Positions 1 through 8,968 of a stretch of 64,000 bases of DNA are shown one piece after another. Location: positions 3,720,354 through 3,784,353 of the forward strand of contig NZ_NIST01000001.1 in assembly GCF_002335745.1 (NCBI RefSeq), read 5' to 3'. The DNA comes from Evansella halocellulosilytica (lineage in GTDB: Bacteria; Bacillota; Bacilli; Bacillales; Salisediminibacteriaceae). The position numbers were made by a program, and so were the translations under genes. Position 1 is the first letter of the stretch. Every line of letters begins with the position of its first letter. The notes beneath the pieces are model-generated. The model had not been told where the DNA came from. It saw only the letters and a program-made list of their open reading frames with translations, and searched no databases.

Positions 1-951
1 TTCAAACAAAGGGCTGACTGATTCATTTTTTTGTACTTTTAGAATCATTTCAGCTAAAAGCGGGGCAATCGATAGTGTCGTTAATTTTTCAATTTTCTTT
101 TCCTCAGGTATATCGATCGTGTTCGTTGTAACTAACTCTTTGATCTCCGATTCCTGAATCCACGTAACTGCAGGTTCAGAAAGTACGGGGTGAGTACAGC
201 AAGCATACACTTCTTTCGCACCTTTTGCTATAAGAGCTTTCGAAGCAGATTTTATCGTTCTAGCAGTATCAACCATATCATCAATAATAATAGCTGTTTT
301 CCCTTTGACATCTCCGATAATATCTGTTCCTCGGGAAGCGTTTGGTTGTATACGGTTTCGATCGAGTAAGGCAATAGGTGCATGTAGTACATTCGCTAGC
401 TGTCTTGCTCGGACGACCCCAGTATTTTCTGGGGCAACGATGACGATGTCATCTAAAGACTTATCGATAAAGTATTGTGACAAGATCGGCAACGCGAGTA
501 ATTGATCGACAGGGATATTAAAAAATCCTTGTACTTGAGGTGAATGCAGATCAACTGTCATGACTCGTGAGGCACCTGCTTTTTGTAATAAATTCGCAAT
601 TAACTTCGCTGTAATCGGCTCTCTGGATCGTGCTTTTCGGTCTTGCCGTGAATAGCCGAAATAAGGAATAACACAATTGATCGTTTCAGCTGATGCCCTC
701 TTCATCGCATCGATCATTATGAGCAGTTCCATTAAGTAATCGTTACCTGGCTGGGAAGTTGATTGAATGAGATAAACATCACAACCTCGAATACTTTCTT
801 CAATATTCATTTGGATCTCGCCATCACTGAACTTTCGGACCGAACTCTTTCCTATATCAACTCCGATATGCTCGGCAATCTCTTCAGCTAAAGCGACATT
901 TGAGTTTAATGTAAATAATTTCATTTTTGACATGTCTTTCTTTTCTCCCAT
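1..951 (-). CDS. prs: Ribose-phosphate pyrophosphokinase (PRPP synthetase) paralogue, 3' end outside the window
   Basis: Makes PRPP from ribose 5-phosphate and ATP for nucleotide, His, Trp and NAD synthesis, if active. The frame is open for 317 codons from the ATG at 951 (GGAGGG seven bases upstream) to the window edge, close to the usual full length, so only the extreme C-terminus is missing. Class I signatures are visible: FSDGE followed by NIEESIRG, the ATP-binding [11 protein letters not shown], and [12 protein letters not shown]. Two normally invariant loops are altered. The ribose-phosphate loop PDHGG reads PENTG, and the PRPP loop DDIIDTAGT reads DDMVDTART. It is not next to glmU or ctc as the housekeeping prs is in Bacillus. 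I infer a second, diverged copy that may be a regulatory or specialised subunit. Family assignment is certain; catalytic competence is not. Confidence 0.9.
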   Translation of the reverse strand, partial: MGEKKDMSKMKLFTLNSNVALAEEIAEHIGVDIGKSSVRKFSDGEIQMNIEESIRGCDVYLIQSTSQPGNDYLMELLIMIDAMKRASAETINCVIPYFGYSRQDRKARSREPITAKLIANLLQKAGASRVMTVDLHSPQVQGFFNIPVDQLLALPILSQYFIDKSLDDIVIVAPENTGVVRARQLANVLHAPIALLDRNRIQPNASRGTDIIGDVKGKTAIIIDDMVDTARTIKSASKALIAKGAKEVYACCTHPVLSEPAVTWIQESEIKELVTTNTIDIPEEKKIEKLTTLSIAPLLAEMILKVQKNESVSPLFE

Positions 952-1132
952 TCAAATCCCTCCACGAAAATGTCCCAGTCACTCATTGTTTATTATAGGA
1001 ATGATTATATTTCCTTTATCATTCTATCAATGAAATTGTACCATTTTATAAGGGCTATTTTAAACATGAATCAACATTTGCATAAAAGATCTTCTAAAAT
1101 CGAGGTAGGGAAGTTTCTATCATTTAGTGATA

Positions 1133-1852
1133 TTACTGATCTAAAATCTCTTGCAAAAACTTTTTTCTATGTAGTAAAAAATATTTTGTAATTTGATAAT
1201 GGTCTGTCGACTCATAATCGACCTCATGGATTTTGCCATTATCAAAACTGAATATGGTCGCATGAGGATAACCTAAAAGGATTGGAGAATGTGTAGCAAT
1301 AATAAACTGCCTATCACCAGATAAGACGGAATCATGCAAGATTTTTAAAAAAGAGAGTTGTCGTTGCGGTGACAATGCTGCCTCTGGTTCATCTAGCAGA
1401 TAAATCCCTCTCCCTTGAAATCGGTTTAAAAAAAGAGATAAAAAAGATTCCCCATGTGATTGATCATGTAAAGAGATTCCACCATATACATCTTCAGCTC
1501 CAATTTCTTCTATATGAGAAGCAAAGTTGTAAAAGGACTCGGACTCTGCACGAAGAAAGAAGCCATTCGTAACTTTAGGGAGCCAGGAAAGCCTTATGTA
1601 TTCGCCAAGTGCTGCTTGAGATGCATGAAGATTAAAAGCGTTATTACGACCTCCTCCTGCTGTATTAAATTCGCATTTATCTGCAATTGCTTCCAACAAC
1701 GTCGATTTACCTGAACCATTTTCCCCAACAAAAAAAGTAACACTGTTATTCAACTCCAATTGATCCAAGTTTTTAATTGAGGGAATTGAAAATGGATACT
1801 TATTATTAGAAGGAAGATGTTCATGTAGAAGCTTAATTCTTTTTAAGAACAT
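1133..1852 (-). CDS. Small ABC-type/AAA ATPase, 239 aa
   Basis: A soluble P-loop ATPase of the SMC/ABC-like group, with no membrane segment and no transporter partner. Walker A GENGSGKST is at residues 43-51, an ABC signature-like QSHGESFL at 131-138, Walker B IYLLDEPEAAL at 150-160 and a switch histidine in ATHSP at 188. The start ATG at 1852 has AGGTG five bases upstream. It lies 181 bp upstream of prs on the same strand with no clear terminator between them. Such stand-alone ATPases are common and mostly of unknown role; I assign no substrate. Confidence 0.85.
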   Translation of the reverse strand: MFLKRIKLLHEHLPSNNKYPFSIPSIKNLDQLELNNSVTFFVGENGSGKSTLLEAIADKCEFNTAGGGRNNAFNLHASQAALGEYIRLSWLPKVTNGFFLRAESESFYNFASHIEEIGAEDVYGGISLHDQSHGESFLSLFLNRFQGRGIYLLDEPEAALSPQRQLSFLKILHDSVLSGDRQFIIATHSPILLGYPHATIFSFDNGKIHEVDYESTDHYQITKYFLLHRKKFLQEILDQ

Positions 1853-2096
1853 GTTATCACCTGCGGTCGCTTAGATTTTCGTTATAAAATATTTCGGCAT
1901 TGATCTGTAATAATTAGAACTTAACCGAATGTTTGTTCTTATATTGATTATACAAAATTGACGTGATAATAGAAAGTGAAGGGCTTTCACACTTTTTGTT
2001 CCGCTTCCTATTCTTTCGCTCTGAATCGTATGAAATGAATAAATCGTCATGAACTTCTAAAAATAACATTGAAAAATAGAATAAGGAGATGAAAAC

Positions 2097-2960
2097 ATGA
2101 ACAGAAACATGATAAAGTTTTTCACTGTCGTAGCGTTAATCGTTTGTATCCAAACAATCGCAATGGTTAATGTTTATGCTCATCAAGAAGCTGGAAATAA
2201 TGCAGAATTTGCTTGGTGGTGGAAAAAAGACAAAGCAAATCCGGAAGGTCCCCCTGATTTTAAAGGTGGACCAGAAGACGAAAACCGGTCACTTGATCCT
2301 ATCCCATTAACAACTTTGCAGCAAATGTTTCCTGACACGGTATTTTTACATGGACCGACTACAGAGAATCAAATTGCGTTGACATTTGATGATGGTCCAG
2401 ATCCGCGGTTTACTCCACAAATTTTAGATGTTTTAAACGAGTATGGTGTTCCAGCTACGTTTTTCTTAATGGGAGCAAGAGCGGAAGCATATCCTGATTT
2501 AGCAAGAAGAGTCGTCGATGAAGGTCACATTGTCGGAAACCATACATACTGGCATCCTGACCTTGTTGAACAAGGCGAGGTTGCAGTATTAGAAAGAGAA
2601 GTTAGCAGAACAGATGATACACTTGCAGCAATTATTAACTACCGAACAACATTATTCCGCCCTCCATATGGGTTCTTATTCCAGGAGCTCGTTGAAAGAC
2701 TGGCTGAACTGGAATATTCAGTAATCGGATGGTCAGTTGATTCACTTGATTGGCAAGAGCTTACACCTGATGAAATTGCCCAAAATGTGTTTAATGAAAT
2801 TCATCCAGGTGCAATTGTACTTATGCATGATGGAGCAGATGCAGACGGTGATCAAACAGAAACGATTGAAGCACTTCACCAGATTATACCGGAGTTGCAA
2901 GAACAAGGGTACGAATTTGTTACAGTACCTGAAATCTTAAATATCCCTTACGAGAGATAG
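2097..2960 (+). CDS. Exported polysaccharide deacetylase (NodB/CE4), 287 aa
   Basis: Predicted to remove N-acetyl groups from a cell-wall or extracellular polysaccharide. The N-terminal hydrophobic stretch (about 5-28, ending VNVYAHQ) is a signal peptide or membrane anchor. CE4 motifs are complete: TFDDGPD at 96-102 (catalytic and metal Asp), HTYWH with metal ligands His149 and His153, RPPYG at 188-192, and LMHDGAD with His244. A short charged Trp-rich segment (WWWKKDK) separates the signal from the domain. RBS AAGGAG precedes the ATG at 2097. It is monocistronic, followed by a good terminator. The substrate (peptidoglycan or another glycan) cannot be told from sequence. Confidence 0.92.
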   Translation: MNRNMIKFFTVVALIVCIQTIAMVNVYAHQEAGNNAEFAWWWKKDKANPEGPPDFKGGPEDENRSLDPIPLTTLQQMFPDTVFLHGPTTENQIALTFDDGPDPRFTPQILDVLNEYGVPATFFLMGARAEAYPDLARRVVDEGHIVGNHTYWHPDLVEQGEVAVLEREVSRTDDTLAAIINYRTTLFRPPYGFLFQELVERLAELEYSVIGWSVDSLDWQELTPDEIAQNVFNEIHPGAIVLMHDGADADGDQTETIEALHQIIPELQEQGYEFVTVPEILNIPYER

Positions 2961-3010
2961 AAAAAGTGAGTACAAGAAATCCATACAATGGAACTTGTAC
3001 TCATTTTTTC
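2961..3010 (+). terminator. Rho-independent terminator after the polysaccharide deacetylase
   Basis: The 10-bp perfect stem TGAGTACAAG (2967-2976) pairs with CTTGTACTCA (2994-3003), followed by a T run. It begins right after the stop codon at 2960. Confidence 0.85.
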
Positions 3011-3097
3011 TTAGTTGTATACCGGCTTACTCCCGAACAACGATCAATTTGTATGAATACGATAAAGAAGATGGTTCGGAAGATTGGTGAGTAAATA

Positions 3098-3715
3098 ATG
3101 ACGAATTCTGTTTACGAAATAGTAGGCGGGTGGACACAAGCAGTCGGAAACATCATTGCCGCTACGGCAAGTACGGTTCAAGCTAAAAATAAACAAGTAA
3201 ATATTCGCAATGAGATGATAATAGGACAAAGTTTTCAAGCTATCGGCAACCTTATTCAAGCATCAGGCAAAGCGATTGAAGAGGATCTTGCTAATCGTTT
3301 TACACGAGTAAGTATTAGCGGCAATATTATTGGAGCGTCCGGGAACACACTGATTGTATCAGAAGAACTTAAGAACGTGCCCACTAATATACTAGACGAA
3401 AATATGTTGTTTTTAGGAAACGCCCTTCAATCACTCGGAGCATATATTGAAATGAATGTGATTAAAGCACAAGAAGCAATAACGTTGTCTGAACGTTTAA
3501 ATATAAAAGGTAATGCACTTCAGTCTGTCGGTGCTTTATTGCAAGCGATCGTATACATTCGAGACTTTGAAATAAACGATCCCTTCATAGCTGTTCTCGG
3601 ATCTTGGATCCAAGCATCTGGGGCAGTTCTTTCAGCAATCGCTTCTGGTTTTCCTGTACAATTAGATGAATCGTCACATGAAAATTTCAGTACCTCTCAT
3701 TTAAAAACGAACTGA
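3098..3715 (+). CDS. Repetitive glycine/alanine-rich protein of unknown function, 205 aa (DUF6944-like)
   Basis: I do not know its function. The protein is built from imperfect repeats of the form G-N-x-(I/L)-Q-(A/S)-x-G, for example TQAVGNIIAAT, FQAIGNLIQASG, ALQSLGAYIE, ALQSVGALLQA and WIQASGAVLSA. The repeats alternate small and hydrophobic residues, which suggests stacked amphipathic helices rather than classical transmembrane helices. It resembles the Bacillus proteins annotated as DUF6944 repetitive proteins, but I could not compare it directly. The start at 3098 follows a weak GGTGAG. Its 3' end overlaps the convergent hydrolase gene by 29 bp. Confidence 0.75.
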   Translation: MTNSVYEIVGGWTQAVGNIIAATASTVQAKNKQVNIRNEMIIGQSFQAIGNLIQASGKAIEEDLANRFTRVSISGNIIGASGNTLIVSEELKNVPTNILDENMLFLGNALQSLGAYIEMNVIKAQEAITLSERLNIKGNALQSVGALLQAIVYIRDFEINDPFIAVLGSWIQASGAVLSAIASGFPVQLDESSHENFSTSHLKTN

Positions 3716-4634
3716 TTCTTTTATGTACATGTTCGCGAATTTCAATTCGCTCATTCAGCAGCTGGTGCCTGCCTCCTTCAAATAAGGCAGCTTGAAAGTG
3801 AGAACACTTTTGTTTATAAAATTTTATATTTCTTCTCCACTCTACTGTTGTATCTTTTGTTCCTTGTAATAAATATGTCGGCACCGTTTCATTCGGACAA
3901 TCAAGGATCTTTATGCGCCAATCCTCTAGTGCTACAAGCCAGTCTGCTTTTAACATCTGTACTTGTAAAGGATCATTTCGGATAAAATTTTTGTAAAAGA
4001 AATCATCCGAATTCTTCTTAAAAGCTCGCTTTTTCTTCGGTAATATTTTGCCTAAGGACAGCAAAAAACCTTTAAATAAATTCCAACGGTAAGGTATATA
4101 AAGTGGTGCAACTAAAATGAGCCTGGATAAAGTCACTTTTTTTTCAGTGCTTGCGTGAAATAAAATCGCCGCCCCTGTACTATGTCCTAAACCAATGACT
4201 GAATTGACTCGCAGTGTGTCACATATATACGTGTAGCCTTCTTCAATCGCCAGAACATAATCCTCGAAGTCAGAAATGACACCTTCCTCTCCTTCTGAAA
4301 ACCCGTGTCCGGGTAAATCAAGCATGACTACTTGATAGTTCTCTTCTAATAAATGATTAACTGTTCGGCTTAGTCCGCCGCTGTGATCTAAGTATCCGTG
4401 AACAAAAAAGACAGTTCCTTTAGGATTATTTCTTAAAAAGAGTTGTAAAAATTGTTTTTTCCCATTAACTGTAATGCTCCCGCATCGGTATTCCTCAATA
4501 TGCTGGACAGAAAAACGATAGTAAGATAAATAGTCTTGTAATCCTTCATGATGAAAATGTGGATTTTTTTCATGTAAGAGAAAGGTTGATTCTTTTATTT
4601 CGTCTACCCATTGAAACTTGGCTTCTGTATTCAT
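3687..4634 (-). CDS. Alpha/beta hydrolase, lysophospholipase/monoglyceride lipase-like, 315 aa
   Basis: A serine hydrolase of the Hydrolase_4 (PldB/monoacylglycerol lipase) group, probably acting on lysophospholipids or glycerides in the cytoplasm or at the membrane. The HG oxyanion motif is at 79-80 (FVHGY), the nucleophile elbow GHSTG puts Ser152 in place, and the acid Asp260 (QGTKD) and His289 (GGRH) complete the triad. No signal peptide is visible. The ATG at 4634 has GGAGGG about 10 bases upstream. Its 3' end overlaps the convergent repetitive-protein gene by 29 bp. Confidence 0.85.
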   Translation of the reverse strand: MNTEAKFQWVDEIKESTFLLHEKNPHFHHEGLQDYLSYYRFSVQHIEEYRCGSITVNGKKQFLQLFLRNNPKGTVFFVHGYLDHSGGLSRTVNHLLEENYQVVMLDLPGHGFSEGEEGVISDFEDYVLAIEEGYTYICDTLRVNSVIGLGHSTGAAILFHASTEKKVTLSRLILVAPLYIPYRWNLFKGFLLSLGKILPKKKRAFKKNSDDFFYKNFIRNDPLQVQMLKADWLVALEDWRIKILDCPNETVPTYLLQGTKDTTVEWRRNIKFYKQKCSHFQAALFEGGRHQLLNERIEIREHVHKRISSFLNERY

Positions 4635-4770
4635 TCCTTTTTCGCCCTCCGACGGCTTTGATGTTCATAGTATATGACAAGCTACAACGAAACAAAGTGC
4701 CAGCCACTTTCGAACCTTCTGAGCAGCTTAGCACCATATATTAAGACTGCGTCTTCTACAGCTAACGCAG

Positions 4771-5298
4771 TTATTTTGATTTTTTCAAGGCATCTGCCAA
4801 CGCTTTTCCATAAGCAGGTAAATCGGGCGGACGTCTGCTCGAAATGATATGGCCGTCCACAATCACTTCTTCATTGTACCACTCTGCACCTGCGTTCATC
4901 ATGTCATGTTTAATGCCAGGGGTTGAAGTGACTTTTTTACCCTTCAAAATATCTGCTGAAATTAGTACCCAACCAGCATGGCATATTTGTCCAATGACAC
5001 GTTTTTGTTCATTCATATAATGAACCATTTCTAACACTTTATCATACCGTCTTAATTTATCAGGTGCCCATCCACCTGGAACGAGTAATCCATCATATTC
5101 TTCAATATTCACTTGGTCAAAATGGTAATCAGGTGTTACCGGGACACCATATTTTCCTATATACGTTTCATTTGATTTATTCCCGGCAATATGAGCAATT
5201 GCACCTTCTTCTTTTAAACGAAGGTGAGGATACATGAGCTCTAAGTCTTCAAATTCATGGTCAACGATTGTTAATACTTTTTTCTCTTTTAATTGCAT
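4771..5298 (-). CDS. DJ-1/PfpI family protein (type 1 glutamine amidotransferase-like), 175 aa
   Basis: Belongs to the PfpI/GSP18 group. Members are implicated in glyoxal or methylglyoxal stress and protein deglycation, and some are reported as proteases; the exact activity here is unknown. The nucleophile elbow reads QICHAGW, giving Cys106 followed by His107 as in the family. LLVPGGWAPD forms the preceding loop. I chose the ATG at 5298 because AAGAAAGG lies at a normal distance from it. The ATG at 5307 would sit directly on that site. It stands alone, with repeat DNA upstream. Confidence 0.87.
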   Translation of the reverse strand: MQLKEKKVLTIVDHEFEDLELMYPHLRLKEEGAIAHIAGNKSNETYIGKYGVPVTPDYHFDQVNIEEYDGLLVPGGWAPDKLRRYDKVLEMVHYMNEQKRVIGQICHAGWVLISADILKGKKVTSTPGIKHDMMNAGAEWYNEEVIVDGHIISSRRPPDLPAYGKALADALKKSK

Positions 5299-5332
5299 TT
5301 GTTTCATCCTTTCTTCCGTTCACTTATGTTTT

Positions 5333-5440
5333 GGCTGTTTTATTAAAGATTGTTGCTTTTGGATAATATAATATGATTGTACGAACCGTTACTGGCGTAC
5401 TCTTTCACTTCTTCGAATGCTCAATAAAACAACAATCTAT
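5333..5440 (+). repeat. Dispersed intergenic repeat A, copy 1
   Basis: The stretch starting GGCTGTTTTATTAAAG at 5333 matches 17118-17192 through a TTGCTTTT, an AT-rich middle, CGTTACT.GCG and CTTTCAC, with small indels. AGATTGTTG (5347-5355) is mirrored by CAACAATCT (5430-5438), so this copy may fold. No gene is visible in 5299-5617. Confidence 0.65.
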
Positions 5441-5617
5441 GCGAAAAGAGCTTACAACTTTTACGCGAGATTCCTTACTAGGTCATTATTGCTATTTTGT
5501 ACTCTTCCCTATATTTAACTTGTTCAATCATCTTCTCAATGTTCTACTCAATAAATATTGGTCATAAAATATTTTCAGTACGAGATTTTACTTGGACGAA
5601 AAATAGGAGGTTTATGC

Positions 5618-7006
5618 ATGTCTAAACTGAAAAGCCGTAAAGGAAAGGTTGTTTTTACATCTGTTGTCACCAGTGCTGCCTTAGCTCCTATCCTCGTAAA
5701 TCAGGCATCTGTAGAAGACAAAGAGCAAAGCTCAATCAATGAGTTTGAGCTATTGTTTCCTTCGTCTAAAGTAGAAGCTCATCCTTACCGACAAAGTATG
5801 GCATTAGTACCTCCAGTTATTCAACAAACGAACCGCACTGACAAACAAATAAAAACAAGTTCTGAGATTTCCCTCTCATTAGTTCCGAGACAGACGACGC
5901 TAAGAAGCAAGGAACTCTCAAGAGAAGATCAAGAAAAGTTCAATCAAGATCGTGACTTAAATCATACATCTCTCGAGTCGCCTTGGCCCAAGGATACTCT
6001 TTTATCAGTCGGTGATCAAGGAGAAAAAGTCAAGACGATTCAAAAGAATTTATCTGACAGCGGATACTATGTCACTTCCATTGACGGCGTTTTTGGCGAA
6101 AAGACGAAGGATGCCGTTAAACACTACCAACGCGATCATGGCTTAAAAATTGACGGTATTGTTGGAGAAGAAACCGCCAAACACATTCTAGGAATCAAAA
6201 AGAAAATCAATTACTCAGCTATTGATGGAAGGCAAAAACTAAACCCTGTTTTTGTTCCTGGTCAGCAAGAGCATATTCCGACTGTGTATACAATGTCTGA
6301 GAACACTTCACAGACAGAAGAAGCAGAAGAACGTAACTACTACCAGCACGGAGACAAAGGTGAAGAAATCGAATCACTACAAAAGCAGTTGCAAAAAGCG
6401 GGATATTATAACGGCTCGATTGATGGCCACTTCGGCAGTGAAACACAACAGGCGATAAGAATGCTGCAACGCGAACATGGCCTTTCCGTTGATGGCTTAG
6501 CAGGAAATGAGGTTAAAGAGTTTTTATCATCAAATAACTTAAAGAAAATTAAAGAAGAAAGAGCAGCACAAGAAAAGGAAAATACCTCATCAGAAAAAAA
6601 TGAATCAAAAGAAAAAGATGAATCAAACAGCTCTGAAAGTAAAAGCTCTTCTTCAGTTGAAAGTGTTATTTCAAGTGCTAAACAATTAATCGGTTCACCG
6701 TATGTTTGGGGTGGCACTTCACCATCCGGCTTTGATTGCAGCGGCTTTCTCGTTTATGTGTATGAAAATAATGGGATATCACTCCCACGTACTGTCAGCG
6801 ATATTTGGGATGCCAGTACATCTGTCTCTTCACCGCAAAGGGGAGATTTCGTGTTTTTCCAAACGTATACTAACGGACCATCTCATGCTGGCATTTATTT
6901 AGGTGATGGAGACTTTATTCATACTGGTACCTCTTCAGGTGTGACAGTGTCAAATTTAAGTGAGGATTATTGGCAGTCCCGCTATTTAGGTGCAAAAAGG
7001 TATTAA
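5618..7006 (+). CDS. Secreted NlpC/P60 peptidoglycan endopeptidase with two PG-binding domains, 462 aa
   Basis: A cell-wall hydrolase that should cleave peptide stems (gamma-D-Glu to diamino acid bond). In order it has an N-terminal export signal (Lys/Arg-rich start, hydrophobic core to about residue 30), a poorly conserved region, PG_binding_1 repeats at about 131-191 and 245-304, a Ser/Glu/Lys-rich linker (about 315-350) and an NlpC/P60 domain. The catalytic Cys374 is in FDCSGF and His423 in SHAGIY. The ATG at 5618 has TAGGAGG nine bases upstream. An upstream in-frame start at 5558 lacks a ribosome site. It is monocistronic. Confidence 0.9.
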   Translation: MSKLKSRKGKVVFTSVVTSAALAPILVNQASVEDKEQSSINEFELLFPSSKVEAHPYRQSMALVPPVIQQTNRTDKQIKTSSEISLSLVPRQTTLRSKELSREDQEKFNQDRDLNHTSLESPWPKDTLLSVGDQGEKVKTIQKNLSDSGYYVTSIDGVFGEKTKDAVKHYQRDHGLKIDGIVGEETAKHILGIKKKINYSAIDGRQKLNPVFVPGQQEHIPTVYTMSENTSQTEEAEERNYYQHGDKGEEIESLQKQLQKAGYYNGSIDGHFGSETQQAIRMLQREHGLSVDGLAGNEVKEFLSSNNLKKIKEERAAQEKENTSSEKNESKEKDESNSSESKSSSSVESVISSAKQLIGSPYVWGGTSPSGFDCSGFLVYVYENNGISLPRTVSDIWDASTSVSSPQRGDFVFFQTYTNGPSHAGIYLGDGDFIHTGTSSGVTVSNLSEDYWQSRYLGAKRY

Positions 7007-7018
7007 AATAATGAAGTT

Positions 7019-7053
7019 GAAAGGTCATCGCTAACGAGCGACTGACCTTTTTA
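7019..7053 (+). terminator. Terminator after the NlpC/P60 gene
   Basis: AAAGGTCA (7020-7027) pairs with TGACCTTT (7043-7050), and an inner stem TCGCT pairs with AGCGA. A T run follows. Confidence 0.85.
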
Positions 7054-7054
7054 T

Positions 7055-7129
7055 TTGCACGAAGGATTAAGAATTTCTAGGCAATTCGCTTACTGCGAAC
7101 AACATGAACGACAAGTAAAGTTTTGTTTA
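7055..7129 (+). repeat. Dispersed intergenic repeat B, copy 1
   Basis: This segment matches the reverse complement of 37666-37746. Shared blocks in order are TTGCACGAA, TAAGA, TTCTAGG, CAATTCGCTTACTG.GAAC, AACGACAAG and TTTGTTTA, with one 5-base gap. It lies between two unrelated genes. Confidence 0.75.
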
Positions 7130-7179
7130 TGTATATTCTCTTTATTTGACGATGAAAGATAGGCAAAGGTTTCACTTTT

Positions 7180-7821
7180 TTAACGTTTTCCTTCCCATTC
7201 TTCCAAAAACTGCGTAAGGAAATCTTCTAAAAATTGATGTCTTTCTTCTGCCATTTTTTTCCCGGTCGCTGTCTTTATTCCACCTCTCAATTTCAACAGT
7301 TTTTCGTAGAAATGATGAATAGCAGAAGAGCGCTGCTGGCGATATTGTTCAACTGTCATCTCATCTCGAACCTCAAGATCTGGTAAATACATCGAGTCTG
7401 CATGAGCACCTGCAAACATGAACGTTCTAGCGATTCCGATCGCTCCTATCGCATCTAACCGATCGGCATCTTGGACTACTTCTCCTTCTATATTGACAGG
7501 AGACGTATTGTTGCCACCTTTAAAGGATACTGTTTTAATCGATTGAATGATATTGCTCTTCTTGCTTTCGTCAATCTCTAATTCTGTTAACCACGCTTGT
7601 ACAAGTTGAAGACCTTCCTCTTCACTCGAATGAAATTTATCATCAGCAACATCGTGTAAGAGAGCTGCCATTTCACAAATAAACGGATCTGCTTTTTCCT
7701 GTTTTGCAATGTGCAAAGCATTTTTCCGAACACGATCTGTATGAAACCAGTCATGCCCCGTTGAATCATCCTTAAAAAAATCCTTTACCATTTCTTCTGT
7801 TTTGACGATATATCCTCTCAT
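7180..7821 (-). CDS. HD-domain phosphohydrolase, YpgQ/YedJ-like, 213 aa
   Basis: A metal-dependent HD-superfamily hydrolase, with family members acting on nucleotides. The first His ligands are in the GHDWFH segment (residues 22-27), and the defining HD pair is His56-Asp57 in LLHDVADD. The conserved QDADRLDAIG segment supplies the last metal Asp. Length and motifs match B. subtilis YpgQ, which has pyrophosphohydrolase activity; the substrate here is inferred only. The ATG at 7821 is preceded by GGAGGAAACAG. Confidence 0.88.
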   Translation of the reverse strand: MRGYIVKTEEMVKDFFKDDSTGHDWFHTDRVRKNALHIAKQEKADPFICEMAALLHDVADDKFHSSEEEGLQLVQAWLTELEIDESKKSNIIQSIKTVSFKGGNNTSPVNIEGEVVQDADRLDAIGAIGIARTFMFAGAHADSMYLPDLEVRDEMTVEQYRQQRSSAIHHFYEKLLKLRGGIKTATGKKMAEERHQFLEDFLTQFLEEWEGKR

Positions 7822-8093
7822 CTGTTTCCTCCAATATAGAGTTTTCTCTCTTTTATCTTATCGTCCTATATCAGTTAAGTAAAATCATAACCCTTTTAAA
7901 TGTGTTAAGTGGACGGCTGGGATAAACCCCATGTAAAAAGAGTGCCCGTGTACGTCATTCTGTTATCATTATTTAGGATAATAAATGACGTAGCACGGAC
8001 AATGTTGTCAGCAAAAGATAGAAGGTACTGCAAGGAAATTGTAATAAAAAAAGTTGGATCCACATGATACGTTGGAAACACCTTTTTTAACCG

Positions 8094-8867
8094 CTACGTA
8101 TGACACCTTATCGTCACGGAATGGTATTGTTTTTTTTCTTGCTGATAATACATTGGAAATTCCTCTTTGTTTATTCGATTTTTCATCAACTCTTTATAAG
8201 GAATGTCAATATTAAATTCTTTTTCAAAAGGAAAGGAAGTGAGTTGTACGGTATTCTCTCCATCCCAGTTGGCACAATGCTTGTCATCGTTCAATGGAGC
8301 AAAACGTTGTCGAAATCCCTCTTTAAACCATGAAAACTCATTTTCTTTTGACACTCCCCATTCATTCATGCAAAGAAAAAGAGATAAATCATCACAAAAC
8401 TGTAATAAGTCAAAATGAAATTGTATGGGCTCTGAGACTTCTTGAACATGTAACTGTAATTCTTTTTCAATTCTTTGTTGGCGACATTCTTCAAAATGTT
8501 TAAACGTAAGAGCTCGCGGGTCTTTTTTCCCCTCAAAAAAACTTGTATAGTGCAAACTAATTAAATAACCTGCATATAAATTTTCAGCACTTACTTGGTC
8601 CACTCCTCGCTTATATGCATGGAGCTTTTTTTCAAGAGGATATTCTGTAAAAGCTGCCGGTCGATCTTCGTCTAACAAATATATCGGATGATCATCAAGC
8701 GGCACCCAACTTACATCATGTTGTTGAATGGCGAAGTTTACATCTTTTCTTCGTTCGTGCTGAAGGAAATAAGCGTCTTTCCATAACTGAGCGAACAGTC
8801 CAGAAATAAGTGCATGTTCATGCTGCTCAATGAGTATAAACGAATGCTGCCTTTCCCTTACAATCAA
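8094..8867 (-). CDS. DUF3891 family protein, 257 aa
   Basis: Function unknown. The sequence pattern (MIVRE at the N-terminus, QQHDVSW with a His-Asp pair near residue 50, then LHYTSFF and a long helical C-terminal half) is that of DUF3891 proteins of Bacillaceae. The His-rich arrangement (HDV, LHYT) suggests an all-helical metal-dependent fold, which I infer only. The start is TTG at 8867, with GGAGGTG about 11 bases upstream and no better ATG nearby. There are no membrane segments. It is isolated on its strand. Confidence 0.72.
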   Translation of the reverse strand: MIVRERQHSFILIEQHEHALISGLFAQLWKDAYFLQHERRKDVNFAIQQHDVSWVPLDDHPIYLLDEDRPAAFTEYPLEKKLHAYKRGVDQVSAENLYAGYLISLHYTSFFEGKKDPRALTFKHFEECRQQRIEKELQLHVQEVSEPIQFHFDLLQFCDDLSLFLCMNEWGVSKENEFSWFKEGFRQRFAPLNDDKHCANWDGENTVQLTSFPFEKEFNIDIPYKELMKNRINKEEFPMYYQQEKKQYHSVTIRCHT

Positions 8868-8968
8868 TGGATTATGTCACCTCCAACTTGATCAATAACT
8901 CAAACTTCTTTATAAATCATCATATATTCTAGTTTATGAACGAAACAACCATTTCCTCCACTTTTATA

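Noticed and set aside
7941-8000. Imperfect inverted repeat GTACGTCATT...AATGACGTA with CCCGTG/CACGGAC arms
   Set aside because: The pairing is interrupted and no T run or neighbouring element gives it a role. It may be chance or decayed repeat DNA.
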